Positions 50,477 to 59,767 of a DNA stretch of 64,000 bases are shown here, in pieces (positions within the stretch are counted from its first letter, which is position 1; every line of letters starts with the position of its first letter). The stretch is from Streptomyces justiciae (GTDB lineage Bacteria > Actinomycetota > Actinomycetes > Streptomycetales > Streptomycetaceae): NCBI RefSeq assembly GCF_015163075.1, contig NZ_JADDXU010000014.1, forward strand, positions 227,787-291,786, in the 5' to 3' direction. A model generated the notes under the pieces. The model searched no databases and was not told the origin of the DNA. It saw only the letters and a list, made by a program, of their open reading frames with translations. The translations under genes were made by a program, and so were the position numbers.

Positions 50477-53400
50477 ATGTCCTGGCTGTCGAGATTCAGC
50501 CTCGCGCAACGTGCCCTGATAGGCCTGATGTCGATCATCGCGCTCGCCTTCGGTGCGATCGCGATCCCCCAGCTCAAGCAGCAGCTGCTGCCCTCCATCG
50601 AGCTGCCCATGGTGTCCGTGCTGGCCCCTTACCAGGGCGCCTCCCCGGACGTCGTCGAGAAGCAGGTCGTCGAGCCCATCGAGGACAGCCTCGAAGCCGT
50701 CGACGGCATCGAGGGCGTCACCTCGACGGCCAGTGAGGGCAACGCCGTGATCATGGCGTCCTTCGACTACGGCCCCGACACCAAGCAGCTCGTCGCCGAT
50801 GTTCAGCAGGCCGTCAACCGGGCCCGCGTCCAGCTCCCGGACTCGGTGGACCCGCAGGTCATCGCCGGTTCCACGGACGACATGCCGACCGTCGTCCTCG
50901 CCGTCACCTCCGACAAGGACCAGCAGGCCCTCGCCGACCAGCTCGACAAGACGGTCGTGCCGGAGCTGAAGTCCGTGGACGGCGTCGGCCAGGTCACCGT
51001 GGACGGCGTCCGCGACCTCCAGGTCACCGTCACCCCGGACGACGCCAAGCTCGCCAAGGCCGGTCTCACCTCGGCCGCCCTCGCCCAGGCCCTCCAGGCG
51101 GGCGGCGCGACCGTCCCGGCCGGCTCCTTCGACGAGGACGGCGCCAACCGCACCGTCCAGGTCGGCGGCGGCTTCACCTCGGTCCAGCAGATCCAGGACC
51201 TGATGGTCACCGGTACGCCCGGAAGCAAGCCCGTACGCCTCGGTGACGTGGCCACGGTGAAGCAGGAGGAGGCCGCCGCCGACTCCCTCACCCGCACCGA
51301 CGGCAAGCCCAGCCTCGCCGTCATGGTCACCATGGACAAGGACGGCAGCGCGGTCTCCATCTCCGACGCCGTCGAGGACAAGCTGCCCGCTCTGCGCAAG
51401 GACCTCGGCAGCGGCTCCGAGATCACCGTCGTCTCCGACCAGGGCCCCGCGGTCGCCAAGGCCATCGACGGCCTGACCACCGAGGGCGCGCTCGGCCTGC
51501 TCTTCGCGGTCCTCGTCATCCTGGTCTTCCTGGCGTCCGTCCGCTCCACCCTCGTCACGGCGGTCTCCATCCCGCTGTCGGTGGTGCTGGCGCTGATCGT
51601 CCTGTGGACGCGCGACCTGTCCCTGAACATGCTGACGCTGGGCGCGCTGACCATCGCCATCGGCCGGGTCGTCGACGACTCGATCGTGGTCCTGGAGAAC
51701 ATCAAGCGCCACCTCGGCTACGGCGAGGAGCGCCAGGACGCCATCCTCAAGGCGGTCCGCGAGGTCGCGGGCGCGGTCACCTCCTCCACCCTCACCACGG
51801 TCGCGGTGTTCCTGCCGATCGGTCTGGTCGGCGGCATGGTGGGCGAGCTGTTCGGCTCCTTCAGCCTGACCGTGACGGCCGCGCTGCTCGCGTCCCTCGT
51901 CGTCTCGCTGACGGTCGTCCCGGTCCTGTCGTACTGGTTCCTGCGCGCCCCGAAGGGCACCCCCGAGGACGCGGAGGAGGCCCGCCGCCTCGCCGAGGAG
52001 AAGGAGGCGAAGAGCAGGCTCCAGCGGCTCTACGTCCCCGTCCTGCGGTTCGCGACCCGGCGCCGCCTGACCAGCGTGCTGATCGCGGTCGTCATCCTCA
52101 TCGGCACGTTCGGCATGTCCGGGCTGCTGAAGACGAACTTCTTCGACCAGGGCGAGCAGGAAGTCCTCACCGTCAAGCAGGAGTTGAAGCCCGGCACCAG
52201 CCTGGCCGCGACCGACGAGCAGGCGAGGAAGGTCGAGAGGCTGCTCGCCGACACCGAGGGCGTCAAGGACTACCAGGTCACCATCGGCTCGTCCGGCTTC
52301 ATGGCCGCCTTCGGCGGCGGCACGGACACCAACCAGGCCTCCTACTCGGTGATGCTGGACGACTCGGCCTCCTCCGACGACGTCCAGGACAGCATCGAGG
52401 CCGGTCTGAAGAAGCTCGACGGCATCGGTACGACGACCATCGCGGCCGGCGACGGCTTCGGCAGCCAGGATCTGAGCGTCGTCGTGAAGGCGGCCGACGC
52501 GAACGTCCTGCGCGAGGCGTCCGAGGAAGTACGCAAGACCGTGGCCGGGTTGGACGACGTCACCGACGTCACCAGCAACCTCGCGCAGAGCGTCCCGCGC
52601 ATCTCGGTGAAGGCCAACTCCAAGGCGGCCGCGGCCGGTTTCAACGACCAGACGCTCGGCGCGGCCGTCGCCGAGGCGGTCAAGGGCACCACCGCCGCCA
52701 AGGCGATCCTCGACGACACCGAGCGCGACGTCGTCATCCGGTCGGCGAAGCCCGCGCAGACGCTGGACGAGCTGCGGAACCTGAAGCTGGGCCCGGTGAA
52801 GCTGGGTGACATCGCCACGGTGAAGCTGGTGGACGGCCCGGTGTCGATGACGAGGATCGACGGCCAGCGCGCCGCCACCATCACCGCCAAGCCGACCGGC
52901 GACAACACCGGCGCGGTGAGCCAGGACCTCACGTCCAAGCTCGACGCGCTGAAGCTCCCGGCGGGCGCCACGGCCGAGATCGGCGGTGTCACCTCCGACC
53001 AGGACAGTGCGTTCAAGAACCTGGGCCTGGCGATGCTCGCGGCGATCGCGATCGTCTTCATGCTGCTGGTGGCGACGTTCCGGTCACTGGCTCAGCCACT
53101 GATCCTCCTCGTCTCCATCCCGTTCGCGGCGACCGGCGCGATCGGCCTGCTGATCCTCACCGGCACCCCGATGGGCGTCCCCGCGATGATCGGCATGCTG
53201 ATGCTCATCGGCATCGTGGTGACGAACGCGATCGTGCTGATCGACCTGATCAACCAGTACCGCAGGCAGGGCTACTCGACGGTCGACGCCGTCATCGAGG
53301 GCGGCCGGCACCGGCTCCGCCCGATCCTGATGACGGCCCTGGCGACGATCTTCGCCCTGCTCCCGATGGCCCTCGGGGTCACTGGCGAGGGCGGCTTCAT

Positions 53401-53584
53401 CGCCCAGCCGCTGGCCGTCGTCGTGATCGGCGGCCTGATCACCTCGACGCTGCTCACCCTGCTCCTGGTCCCGACGCTCTACACGATGCTGGAGCTCCGC
53501 AAGGAGCGCCGCGCGAAGAAGCGGGCCCTGAAGCGGGAGAAGAAGACGGAGGTACCGGCCCAGCCGGAACCCGCGGGAGTGTGA
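50477..53584 (+). CDS. RND-family efflux transporter (AcrB/SwrC type)
   Basis: A 1035-residue proton-driven exporter. Hydrophobic segment at 13-31, a large loop to about 335, a first cluster of spans (about 336-510) with GRVVDDSIVVLENI (the Asp pair of the proton relay) and GGMVGELFG, then a second large loop and a second cluster (about 850-1015). Charged tail KERRAKKRALKREKK. No membrane-fusion or outer-membrane partner is adjacent, as with Bacillus SwrC. The substrate is unknown. It lies 135 bp after the response regulator gene. Confidence 0.92.
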   Translation: MSWLSRFSLAQRALIGLMSIIALAFGAIAIPQLKQQLLPSIELPMVSVLAPYQGASPDVVEKQVVEPIEDSLEAVDGIEGVTSTASEGNAVIMASFDYGPDTKQLVADVQQAVNRARVQLPDSVDPQVIAGSTDDMPTVVLAVTSDKDQQALADQLDKTVVPELKSVDGVGQVTVDGVRDLQVTVTPDDAKLAKAGLTSAALAQALQAGGATVPAGSFDEDGANRTVQVGGGFTSVQQIQDLMVTGTPGSKPVRLGDVATVKQEEAAADSLTRTDGKPSLAVMVTMDKDGSAVSISDAVEDKLPALRKDLGSGSEITVVSDQGPAVAKAIDGLTTEGALGLLFAVLVILVFLASVRSTLVTAVSIPLSVVLALIVLWTRDLSLNMLTLGALTIAIGRVVDDSIVVLENIKRHLGYGEERQDAILKAVREVAGAVTSSTLTTVAVFLPIGLVGGMVGELFGSFSLTVTAALLASLVVSLTVVPVLSYWFLRAPKGTPEDAEEARRLAEEKEAKSRLQRLYVPVLRFATRRRLTSVLIAVVILIGTFGMSGLLKTNFFDQGEQEVLTVKQELKPGTSLAATDEQARKVERLLADTEGVKDYQVTIGSSGFMAAFGGGTDTNQASYSVMLDDSASSDDVQDSIEAGLKKLDGIGTTTIAAGDGFGSQDLSVVVKAADANVLREASEEVRKTVAGLDDVTDVTSNLAQSVPRISVKANSKAAAAGFNDQTLGAAVAEAVKGTTAAKAILDDTERDVVIRSAKPAQTLDELRNLKLGPVKLGDIATVKLVDGPVSMTRIDGQRAATITAKPTGDNTGAVSQDLTSKLDALKLPAGATAEIGGVTSDQDSAFKNLGLAMLAAIAIVFMLLVATFRSLAQPLILLVSIPFAATGAIGLLILTGTPMGVPAMIGMLMLIGIVVTNAIVLIDLINQYRRQGYSTVDAVIEGGRHRLRPILMTALATIFALLPMALGVTGEGGFIAQPLAVVVIGGLITSTLLTLLLVPTLYTMLELRKERRAKKRALKREKKTEVPAQPEPAGV

Positions 53585-53593
53585 CGAACCCTG

Positions 53594-53788
53594 AGAGCCT
53601 GCGTCATATCCCCGGCCGGGCGCGCGGCGTCTGGCACGCACTCCCCCACTGCCTTAAGGGCGTGGGGGGACCCCCAGCCGCGTTGCCGGAGCGCCCACGT
53701 GACTCCGCCACGCGGGCGCTCCGGCGCCTTGCGATCGCACGCACCAGACGCCGCGCGCTGATCCGACCGGGGATATGACACAGGCTCT
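53594..53788. repeat. Long palindromic repeat element with nested stem-loops
   Basis: Outer arms of about 45 nt (53594-53638 and about 53742-53788) match almost perfectly as inverted repeats (AGAGCCTGCGTCATATCCCC against AGAGCCTGTGTCATATCCCC). The roughly 100-nt interior contains at least one further perfect stem, CCGGAGCGCCC/GGGCGCTCCGG. No reading frame of note. It resembles a miniature inverted-repeat or structured intergenic repeat. Confidence 0.75.
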
Positions 53789-53820
53789 GCGAGGGCGGCC
53801 GGGCGACCGGCCGCCCTCGC
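53789..53820 (+). terminator. Terminator downstream of the RND exporter
   Basis: Perfect 14-bp stem (53789-53802/53807-53820), loop GCGA, followed by TCTTT. It lies immediately after the long palindromic element. Confidence 0.85.
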
Positions 53821-53878
53821 TCTTTGCGTGCGTATTCTGTGGCCTCGAACTGCCGTGCGCGGGAAGGGACATACGGTC

Positions 53879-56116
53879 GTGCCACTGCACAAGGACGACC
53901 CGAAGTCGGTCGGCGGGTACAAGCTGGTCGACCGGCTCGGCTCCGGCGGCATGGGCGTCGTCTACTGGGGCAGATCACGCTCGGGCCGGGACGTCGCCGT
54001 CAAGGTGGTGCACGCCCAGTACGCGGAGGACAAGGTCTTCCGTGCCCGCTTCCGCCAGGAGATCGACGCCGTCCGCAAGGTCAGCGGCGCCTTCACCGCG
54101 CCCGTGGTGGACGCCGACCCGGAGGCGGTACGGCCCTGGATGGCGACCCAGTACGTCCCCGGCAGCTCCCTCGCCGAACGCATCCGCGACCACGGCGCCC
54201 TCAAGGGCCCCCAACTGCGGCGGCTGGCCCTGGGGTTGGTGGAGGCGCTCCAGGACATCCACCGCGCCGGTGTCGTCCACCGGGACCTCAAGCCCGCCAA
54301 CGTCCTGATGGCCGAGGACGGCCCCCGCGTCATCGACTTCGGCATCTCCCGCGCCGCCGAGAACCACCAGACCCTCACCGAGACCGGCCAGATGATCGGC
54401 ACCCCGCCCTTCATGTCCCCGGAACAGTTCACCGACGCCCGCACGGTCGGACCCGCCTCGGACGTCTTCTCACTCGCCGCGCTGCTGGTCTTCTCGGCCA
54501 CCGGCCGCGGCCCCTTCGACGCCGACAGCCCGTACATGACCGCGTTCCGGGTCGTCCACGAGCCGCCCGGACTGGACGGCGTACCCCGGCAGTTGCGCGC
54601 GGTCCTGGAGCGCTGCCTGGTCAAGAACCCCGCCGAACGGCCCCAACTGGACGTCCTGGCCAAGGAGTTCGCCGATGCCCTGCCCGAGCCGGACCCCATG
54701 GACCCGGACACCACGACCCTGCGCCTCGCCGACCTGCGGACCGTCGAGGAGACGTACGGGGGGACCGGCTCGGCCGCACCGACGACGAGCGGGCGTCGCC
54801 GGCGCAGCCGCCGCCTGCTGCTGGCGGTGACCGCCGCGGTCGGTGCGCTGACCCTGGGGGCGCTCGGGTACGCGCAGTTCGGGGCCGCGGACGACTCCGC
54901 GACGGTGAGTGACGACCCGGGTTCCCGATGGGCGGCGCTGCCCGACGGCTGGCAGCCCTGGCGGACCACGGTGGCCGAGCCGGCGCAGTGGGGCGAGATC
55001 CAGCCGCTGGGCACGGCGGACGGCGAGGTCGGCGACGCCTCCTGCGTGCGCGGCGGGGACGCCGTCTACTGCGCGGGCGCCACCGTGCTCCCCGAACGCC
55101 TGGACGCCCGCACCGGCGACACGGTCTGGCGCGCCTCCCTGGCCTCGACCGGGACCACGAAGGAGACGTACGACGCCTCGATCCTCGGTGTGCACGACGG
55201 CACGGTGCTGATCCGGCAGTCCGTCGCAGGCGTGGACTCCTCACGGGCCACGGTCCATGTCATCGCCCTCGACGTGAAACGCGGCGACGAGCTGTGGCGG
55301 CGCGAGGTGAACGACCAGAACGCCCAGCTGATCATGTCGGGCGAGATCGTCCTGACCGTCGACCCCGGCGGAAGGATCGTGACGGCCCGCGACCCGCGCA
55401 CCGGCCTGGACCGCTGGACCAGCGAGCTGCCGTCCGGCAGCAACTGCGCGTTCCTGACGGTCGGCACCGCCCTGTACGAGCACTGCTTCCCGCAGCGGGG
55501 CGGCACCGACGCACAGCTCCTGCGCCTGGACCGGTCGGACGGCTCGGTGGTCAAGCGGATCAAGACGCCGTACGACAGCGGTGTGGCCGGCACGGTCGAG
55601 GGCCTGCTGGCGGTGCTGCCCGCGAACAACAGCGGCCCGGACGCCCTAAAGGACTCCACCTTCAGCGAGGTCCTGCTGATCGAACCGGACACCGGCAAGC
55701 GCACCACGATCAAGCTGCCGAAGACCTACACCGGCTCCACGACCCTGGCCGGCGGCACCCTGTGGATCGCCGAGGCCGACGGCCGGGTGTCCGCCGTGAA
55801 CCCGCTGACCGGCAAGGAGTCGTGGCGGACGAGCACCGGCGTGGAGAACGCGGGCCCGCCGACGTACGACGCGAAGACGGGCACCGTCTATGTGGCGAGC
55901 CCCAGCGGCCGGGTGACCGCGATCGACACCCGCACCGGCGACAAGCTGTGGGAGACGGGCACCCACGCCCAGAGGATCTCCGGGGGTGGTGACACGGCCA
56001 AGGCCCAGGTGCTGCCGTACGGCGGCGCGCTGATCACCGTCACCCCGGACGGCACGGTCTTCAGCCTCGACCCCGCAGACCCCTCGGACCCCGAGGAGGA
56101 CTCCTCCTCGGGGTGA
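53879..56116 (+). CDS. Membrane Ser/Thr protein kinase with extracellular PQQ beta-propeller
   Basis: A 745-residue PknB-class kinase. Kinase domain 1-280: LGSGGMGVVY, catalytic Lys42 (VAVKVV), HRDLKPANVL at 134-143, DFG at 153-155 and GTPPFMSPEQ activation segment. One membrane span (about 318-340) leads to an extracellular domain (about 375-735) of PQQ/PQQ-like blades (LDARTGDTVWRASL, DPRTGLDRWTSEL, DTRTGDKLWETGT), a ligand or surface sensor. GTG 53879 has GAAGGGA 12 nt upstream. The final codons encode an acidic DPEEDSSSG that doubles as a terminator hairpin. Confidence 0.92.
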   Translation: MPLHKDDPKSVGGYKLVDRLGSGGMGVVYWGRSRSGRDVAVKVVHAQYAEDKVFRARFRQEIDAVRKVSGAFTAPVVDADPEAVRPWMATQYVPGSSLAERIRDHGALKGPQLRRLALGLVEALQDIHRAGVVHRDLKPANVLMAEDGPRVIDFGISRAAENHQTLTETGQMIGTPPFMSPEQFTDARTVGPASDVFSLAALLVFSATGRGPFDADSPYMTAFRVVHEPPGLDGVPRQLRAVLERCLVKNPAERPQLDVLAKEFADALPEPDPMDPDTTTLRLADLRTVEETYGGTGSAAPTTSGRRRRSRRLLLAVTAAVGALTLGALGYAQFGAADDSATVSDDPGSRWAALPDGWQPWRTTVAEPAQWGEIQPLGTADGEVGDASCVRGGDAVYCAGATVLPERLDARTGDTVWRASLASTGTTKETYDASILGVHDGTVLIRQSVAGVDSSRATVHVIALDVKRGDELWRREVNDQNAQLIMSGEIVLTVDPGGRIVTARDPRTGLDRWTSELPSGSNCAFLTVGTALYEHCFPQRGGTDAQLLRLDRSDGSVVKRIKTPYDSGVAGTVEGLLAVLPANNSGPDALKDSTFSEVLLIEPDTGKRTTIKLPKTYTGSTTLAGGTLWIAEADGRVSAVNPLTGKESWRTSTGVENAGPPTYDAKTGTVYVASPSGRVTAIDTRTGDKLWETGTHAQRISGGGDTAKAQVLPYGGALITVTPDGTVFSLDPADPSDPEEDSSSG
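56089..56113 (+). terminator. Hairpin embedded in the 3' end of the kinase gene
   Basis: Perfect 10-bp stem CCCCGAGGAG/CTCCTCGGGG with a GACTC loop, ending directly before the TGA. Only 11 bp separate the kinase and nadA stops, so a terminator had to lie inside coding sequence. Confidence 0.65.
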
Positions 56117-56127
56117 TCACCAGGGGG

Positions 56128-57312
56128 TTACGGCAGCGCCAGCATCCGCTCCAGCGCCAGCTTCGCGAACGCCTCGGTCTCCTTGTCGACCTCGATGCGG
56201 TTGACGAGCTTGCCCTCGGCGAGCGACTCCAGCGTCCACACCAGGTGGGGCAGGTCGATGCGGTTCATGGTCGAGCAGAAGCAGACCGTCTTGTCGAGGA
56301 AGACGATCTCCTTGCCCTCGGGCGCGAAACGGTTCGCGAGCCGGCGCACGAGGTTCAGCTCGGTGCCGATCGCCCACTTGGAACCGGCCGGGGCCGCCTC
56401 CAGCGCCTTGATGATGTACTCCGTCGAACCGACGTAGTCCGCCGCCGCCACGACCTCGTGCTTGCACTCGGGGTGGACCAGGACGTTGACACCCGGGATG
56501 CGCTCGCGCACGTCGTTGACCGAGTCCAGCGAGAACCGGCCGTGCACCGAGCAGTGGCCGCGCCACAGGATCATCTTCGCGGCACGCAGCTGGTCGGCGG
56601 TCAGGCCGCCGTTCGGCTTGTGCGGGTTGTAGACGACACAGTCCTCCAGGGACATGCCCATGTCCCGGACGGCGGTGTTGCGGCCGAGGTGCTGGTCGGG
56701 CAGGAACAGGACCTTCTCGCCCTGCTCGAAGGCCCAGTCCAGCGCGCGCTTGGCGTTCGACGAGGTGCAGATCGTGCCGCCGTGCTTGCCCGTGAACGCC
56801 TTGATGTCCGCGGACGAGTTCATGTAGGAGACCGGCACGACCTGCTCGGCTATCCCGGCCTCGGTCAGCACGTCCCAGCACTCGGCGACCTGCTCGGCGG
56901 TGGCCATGTCGGCCATCGAGCACCCGGCGGCCAGGTCGGGCAGCACGACCTTCTGGTCGTCGCTGGTCAGGATGTCCGCCGACTCCGCCATGAAGTGCAC
57001 ACCGCAGAACACGATGTACTCGGCCTCCGGGCGCGCGGCCGCGTCCCGGGCCAGCTTGAAGGAGTCGCCCGTGACGTCGGCGAACTGGATGACCTCGTCG
57101 CGCTGGTAGTGGTGGCCGAGGACGAAGACCTTGTTCCCGAGCTTCTCCTTGGCCGCGCGGGCACGCTCCACCAGGTCCGGGTCGGACGGCGAGGGCAGAT
57201 CGCCGGGGCACTCCACACCCCGCTCGCTCTTCGGGTCGGCCTCACGGCCGAGGAGCAGCAGGGCGAGGGGCGTCGGCTGTACGTCGAGCTCCTGGGTCTG
57301 GGCGGTGGTCAC
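56128..57312 (-). CDS. nadA: Quinolinate synthase
   Basis: [4Fe-4S] enzyme that condenses iminoaspartate and dihydroxyacetone phosphate to quinolinate, in NAD synthesis. The 394 residues show VLGHHYQRDEVIQFAD, FCGVHFMAESADIL (first cluster Cys), NSSADIKA, NPHKPNGG, HPECKHEVV (second Cys) and DKTVCFCSTMNRI (third). GTG 57312 is the likely start, nine nt after AAAGG; GTG 57321 overlaps that site. nadB and nadC are not adjacent. A downstream ErpA-type carrier gene is divergent, which is suggestive for an Fe-S enzyme. Confidence 0.96.
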   Translation of the reverse strand: MTTAQTQELDVQPTPLALLLLGREADPKSERGVECPGDLPSPSDPDLVERARAAKEKLGNKVFVLGHHYQRDEVIQFADVTGDSFKLARDAAARPEAEYIVFCGVHFMAESADILTSDDQKVVLPDLAAGCSMADMATAEQVAECWDVLTEAGIAEQVVPVSYMNSSADIKAFTGKHGGTICTSSNAKRALDWAFEQGEKVLFLPDQHLGRNTAVRDMGMSLEDCVVYNPHKPNGGLTADQLRAAKMILWRGHCSVHGRFSLDSVNDVRERIPGVNVLVHPECKHEVVAAADYVGSTEYIIKALEAAPAGSKWAIGTELNLVRRLANRFAPEGKEIVFLDKTVCFCSTMNRIDLPHLVWTLESLAEGKLVNRIEVDKETEAFAKLALERMLALP

Positions 57313-57555
57313 GACACGCACCCTTTCTACTTTTCGTCGTTCTGACGTTATCTATCATAACCCGGTTCACGTCACTTTGACGATGGTCATTGCGTCGATG
57401 TGACATGAATCCCGACGCGGCATTTTCCGCCGCCTGTCAGGTGTGCGAGCATGAAGAAGACGCCGGAAAAACGGCGCCCGGCCCGGAATGAATCCGCGGC
57501 CTTGCCGGTTGCACCAGTCGGCAAGCAGTCTCCGTACAACCCGGGAGAGATGTAG

Positions 57556-57912
57556 ATGTCCGTATCGGACGAGACCAGCACCGTCACCGACGGCATCATC
57601 CTGTCCGACGCCGCCGCGGCGAAGGTCAAGGCCCTGCTCGACCAGGAAGGCCGTGACGACCTGGCCCTGCGTGTCGCCGTCCAGCCCGGTGGCTGCTCCG
57701 GCCTGCGCTACCAGCTCTTCTTCGACGAGCGCTCGCTCGACGGCGACGTCGTCAAGGACTTCGACGGCGTGAAGGTCGTCACCGACCGCATGAGCGCCCC
57801 GTACCTGGGCGGCGCGTCCATCGACTTCGTCGACACCATCGAGAAGCAGGGCTTCACGATCGACAACCCGAACGCGACGGGCTCCTGCGCCTGCGGCGAC
57901 TCCTTCAGCTAA
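57556..57912 (+). CDS. erpA: ErpA/HesB-type iron-sulfur carrier
   Basis: A 118-residue A-type Fe-S carrier. The three ligand cysteines are Cys47 (PGGCSGLRY), Cys111 and Cys113 (GSCACGDSF). It delivers clusters to apo-enzymes; nadA beside it and lipA in the same window are typical clients. GGGAGAG precedes ATG 57556. M. tuberculosis Rv2204c is the equivalent in the same region. The 243-bp spacer to nadA holds both promoters, but no firm -10/-35 pair can be called. Confidence 0.93.
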   Translation: MSVSDETSTVTDGIILSDAAAAKVKALLDQEGRDDLALRVAVQPGGCSGLRYQLFFDERSLDGDVVKDFDGVKVVTDRMSAPYLGGASIDFVDTIEKQGFTIDNPNATGSCACGDSFS

Positions 57913-57947
57913 GCCCCACGGCTCCAGCCGAAGAACTGAACACACGC

Positions 57948-57984
57948 GAAGGCGGCGGCCCCCTCCGACAGGGCCGCCGCCTTC
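57948..57984 (+). terminator. Bidirectional terminator
   Basis: Perfect 14-bp stem (57948-57961/57971-57984) with a 9-nt loop between the convergent erpA and the membrane-anchored protein gene. Confidence 0.85.
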
Positions 57985-58006
57985 AGCTGTTCTCCGGACC
58001 CCGGGC

Positions 58007-59767
58007 CTACCTCGCCCCGGACGTGCCCGGCAGCCTGGCCCCCGCCTTCTCCAGCGGGATCTCCTTGCCGTCCGAGCCGACGACCTTCCGGTCACCCAAC
58101 GGCTCGTCCAGCGGCACGCTCTGGTGGTACACCTTGGCGATCATGATGCAGACCTTGTCGGGCCAAGGCGTCTCGGTCACCGTGACCGTCACCTTGTCCG
58201 AGCCCTCGACGGCGGCCGCCTTGTAGTCGGCGCAGACACCGCCCGTGAAGCTCACGGTCAGCTCGTTCCCGTCGGCGGTGTAGCCGTCCACCTGCACGTC
58301 CCGCGTGGCCGGCGCCGCGGTCGGCTCGTCGGAACCCGGCCCGGTCGGCCGCGGGCTCGGCGGAGCGGTCGGCTCGCCGCTCGGCTCCGCGGACGGCGTC
58401 GCCGAGGCGATGTACTTCGGGTCGACCGCCGGATACGTCACCGTGAACGAGTCCTGCGCCCCCGCCGCCTTCACCTGGAACAGCCAGGACGGCACCAGCG
58501 TCTGCCGCGCGTCCACGTACTGCGCGGCAAGCCCGAACACGGCCTTCTCCACGGTGATGGTGTCCTGCTTCGGAGGCACCGGCGTACCCGCCTCCGGCGT
58601 GCCGGACGACGATCCGCAGGGCGCCTCCAGGCGGTCCTTCAGCGGTACGGGACTGGCGCAGCCGCCGATCCCCATCCGATGGTCGCCCACGGACCGCGCG
58701 TTCATCAGCTCCAGCGCCTTCTCCGCGTCCACGACGGGGTACGTGTCACCCTTCACCGGCGCCTTCAACTGCCCGCCGCCGCCGACCACTTCACCCTGCA
58801 CGTTGACGGTGACACCGGTCGTCCAGCCGTGCGTAGGCAGCCCGCCCACCACCGGATCGGCGTTCACCACCCGCTGCGCGCTCATGACCTGGCTCGCGTC
58901 GACCTTCGCGTCGTCCTGCCCGACCGCCTTCAGAACCGGCGCCGCCGCCTTCTTGGCGACGTCCTCGCTGACCGGGTCGCCGGCCGGGGCCGCGGGGTCG
59001 CTCGCGCACACCGTCTCGCTCTTGCAGTTGTCGGTGCCGGGCGCGTACCGGTGGAAGGTCCAGGTCCCCGGCGCGAGCTGGTTCACCTGGAGACTCGGCC
59101 CGGCGGCGTCCTGCCCCCCTACCTTCCAGGCCTTCCCCTCCAGGACCGGCGTCCCGGCCACCCCGAGCGCCTCGGCCAGCCGGACCACCTCGTCCTTGGT
59201 GACCTCGCCGGTCGCCCGGTACACGGGCGCGGAGTCGGGGCCGTCCGGGAGCGTGCCGTCGGCCTGGTAGGTCACGCCGTACGGGTTCGGCTCCCCGGGC
59301 GCGATACCGCCGGTGCCGCCGCCCTCGCCGTACCCGTCCAGATGCAGCGGCGGGGGAGTGTCGTCGCCGGGCGCCCCGGACGTCGTACCGCCGTCGCCCG
59401 AGCCGCTCGCGGCGCCGGTGGCGAGATACGCCCCACCACCGCCGACGAGCAGCACGGCGGCGGCGACGGAGGCGATGAGCACGGGGGAGCGACGCCGGGC
59501 GGGGTGCTCGGTGTCGTCCCGCTCGCCTGTGGCCGCGACGACGGGCTCCTCAGGAGCACCGGATTCCTCGGCGGCTTCCTCGGTGGCCCCGCCGGTCTCC
59601 TCGGCGTCCGTCTCCGTGGTCCCGCCCGTCTCCTCGGCGACCGCCTCAGCGGTCTCGCCGGTCTCCTCAGGCGCCGCTTCCGTGGCCTCCTCGGCAGCCT
59701 CATCGGCGCCCGTGTCCCTGTCGACGACCTCGGCGTCGTCGTCGTTGTCGGGTCGCTCGGTGTTCAC
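58007..59767 (-). CDS. Membrane-anchored protein with acidic repetitive N-terminus
   Basis: A 586-residue protein in three parts. The first is an acidic cytoplasmic tail (about 1-90) made of imperfect EETGGxTE/EEAAEE repeats. Then one membrane span (about 93-116, SPVLIASVAAAVLLVGGGGA). The third is an extracellular region of about 470 residues with a Pro/Ser/Thr-rich linker (about 470-500). It contains paired Cys residues (CKSETVC, CASPVPLKDRLEAPC) but no domain I recognise. The layout resembles regulators or sensors that report on the envelope. GTG 59767 has AAGGAG upstream. Confidence 0.7.
   Translation of the reverse strand: MNTERPDNDDDAEVVDRDTGADEAAEEATEAAPEETGETAEAVAEETGGTTETDAEETGGATEEAAEESGAPEEPVVAATGERDDTEHPARRRSPVLIASVAAAVLLVGGGGAYLATGAASGSGDGGTTSGAPGDDTPPPLHLDGYGEGGGTGGIAPGEPNPYGVTYQADGTLPDGPDSAPVYRATGEVTKDEVVRLAEALGVAGTPVLEGKAWKVGGQDAAGPSLQVNQLAPGTWTFHRYAPGTDNCKSETVCASDPAAPAGDPVSEDVAKKAAAPVLKAVGQDDAKVDASQVMSAQRVVNADPVVGGLPTHGWTTGVTVNVQGEVVGGGGQLKAPVKGDTYPVVDAEKALELMNARSVGDHRMGIGGCASPVPLKDRLEAPCGSSSGTPEAGTPVPPKQDTITVEKAVFGLAAQYVDARQTLVPSWLFQVKAAGAQDSFTVTYPAVDPKYIASATPSAEPSGEPTAPPSPRPTGPGSDEPTAAPATRDVQVDGYTADGNELTVSFTGGVCADYKAAAVEGSDKVTVTVTETPWPDKVCIMIAKVYHQSVPLDEPLGDRKVVGSDGKEIPLEKAGARLPGTSGAR

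Noticed and set aside
57322..57555. A firm promoter pair for nadA and erpA
   Set aside because: TATGAT on the minus strand and TTGACG on the plus strand can be picked out, but neither has a partner hexamer at suitable spacing, so no promoter was called.
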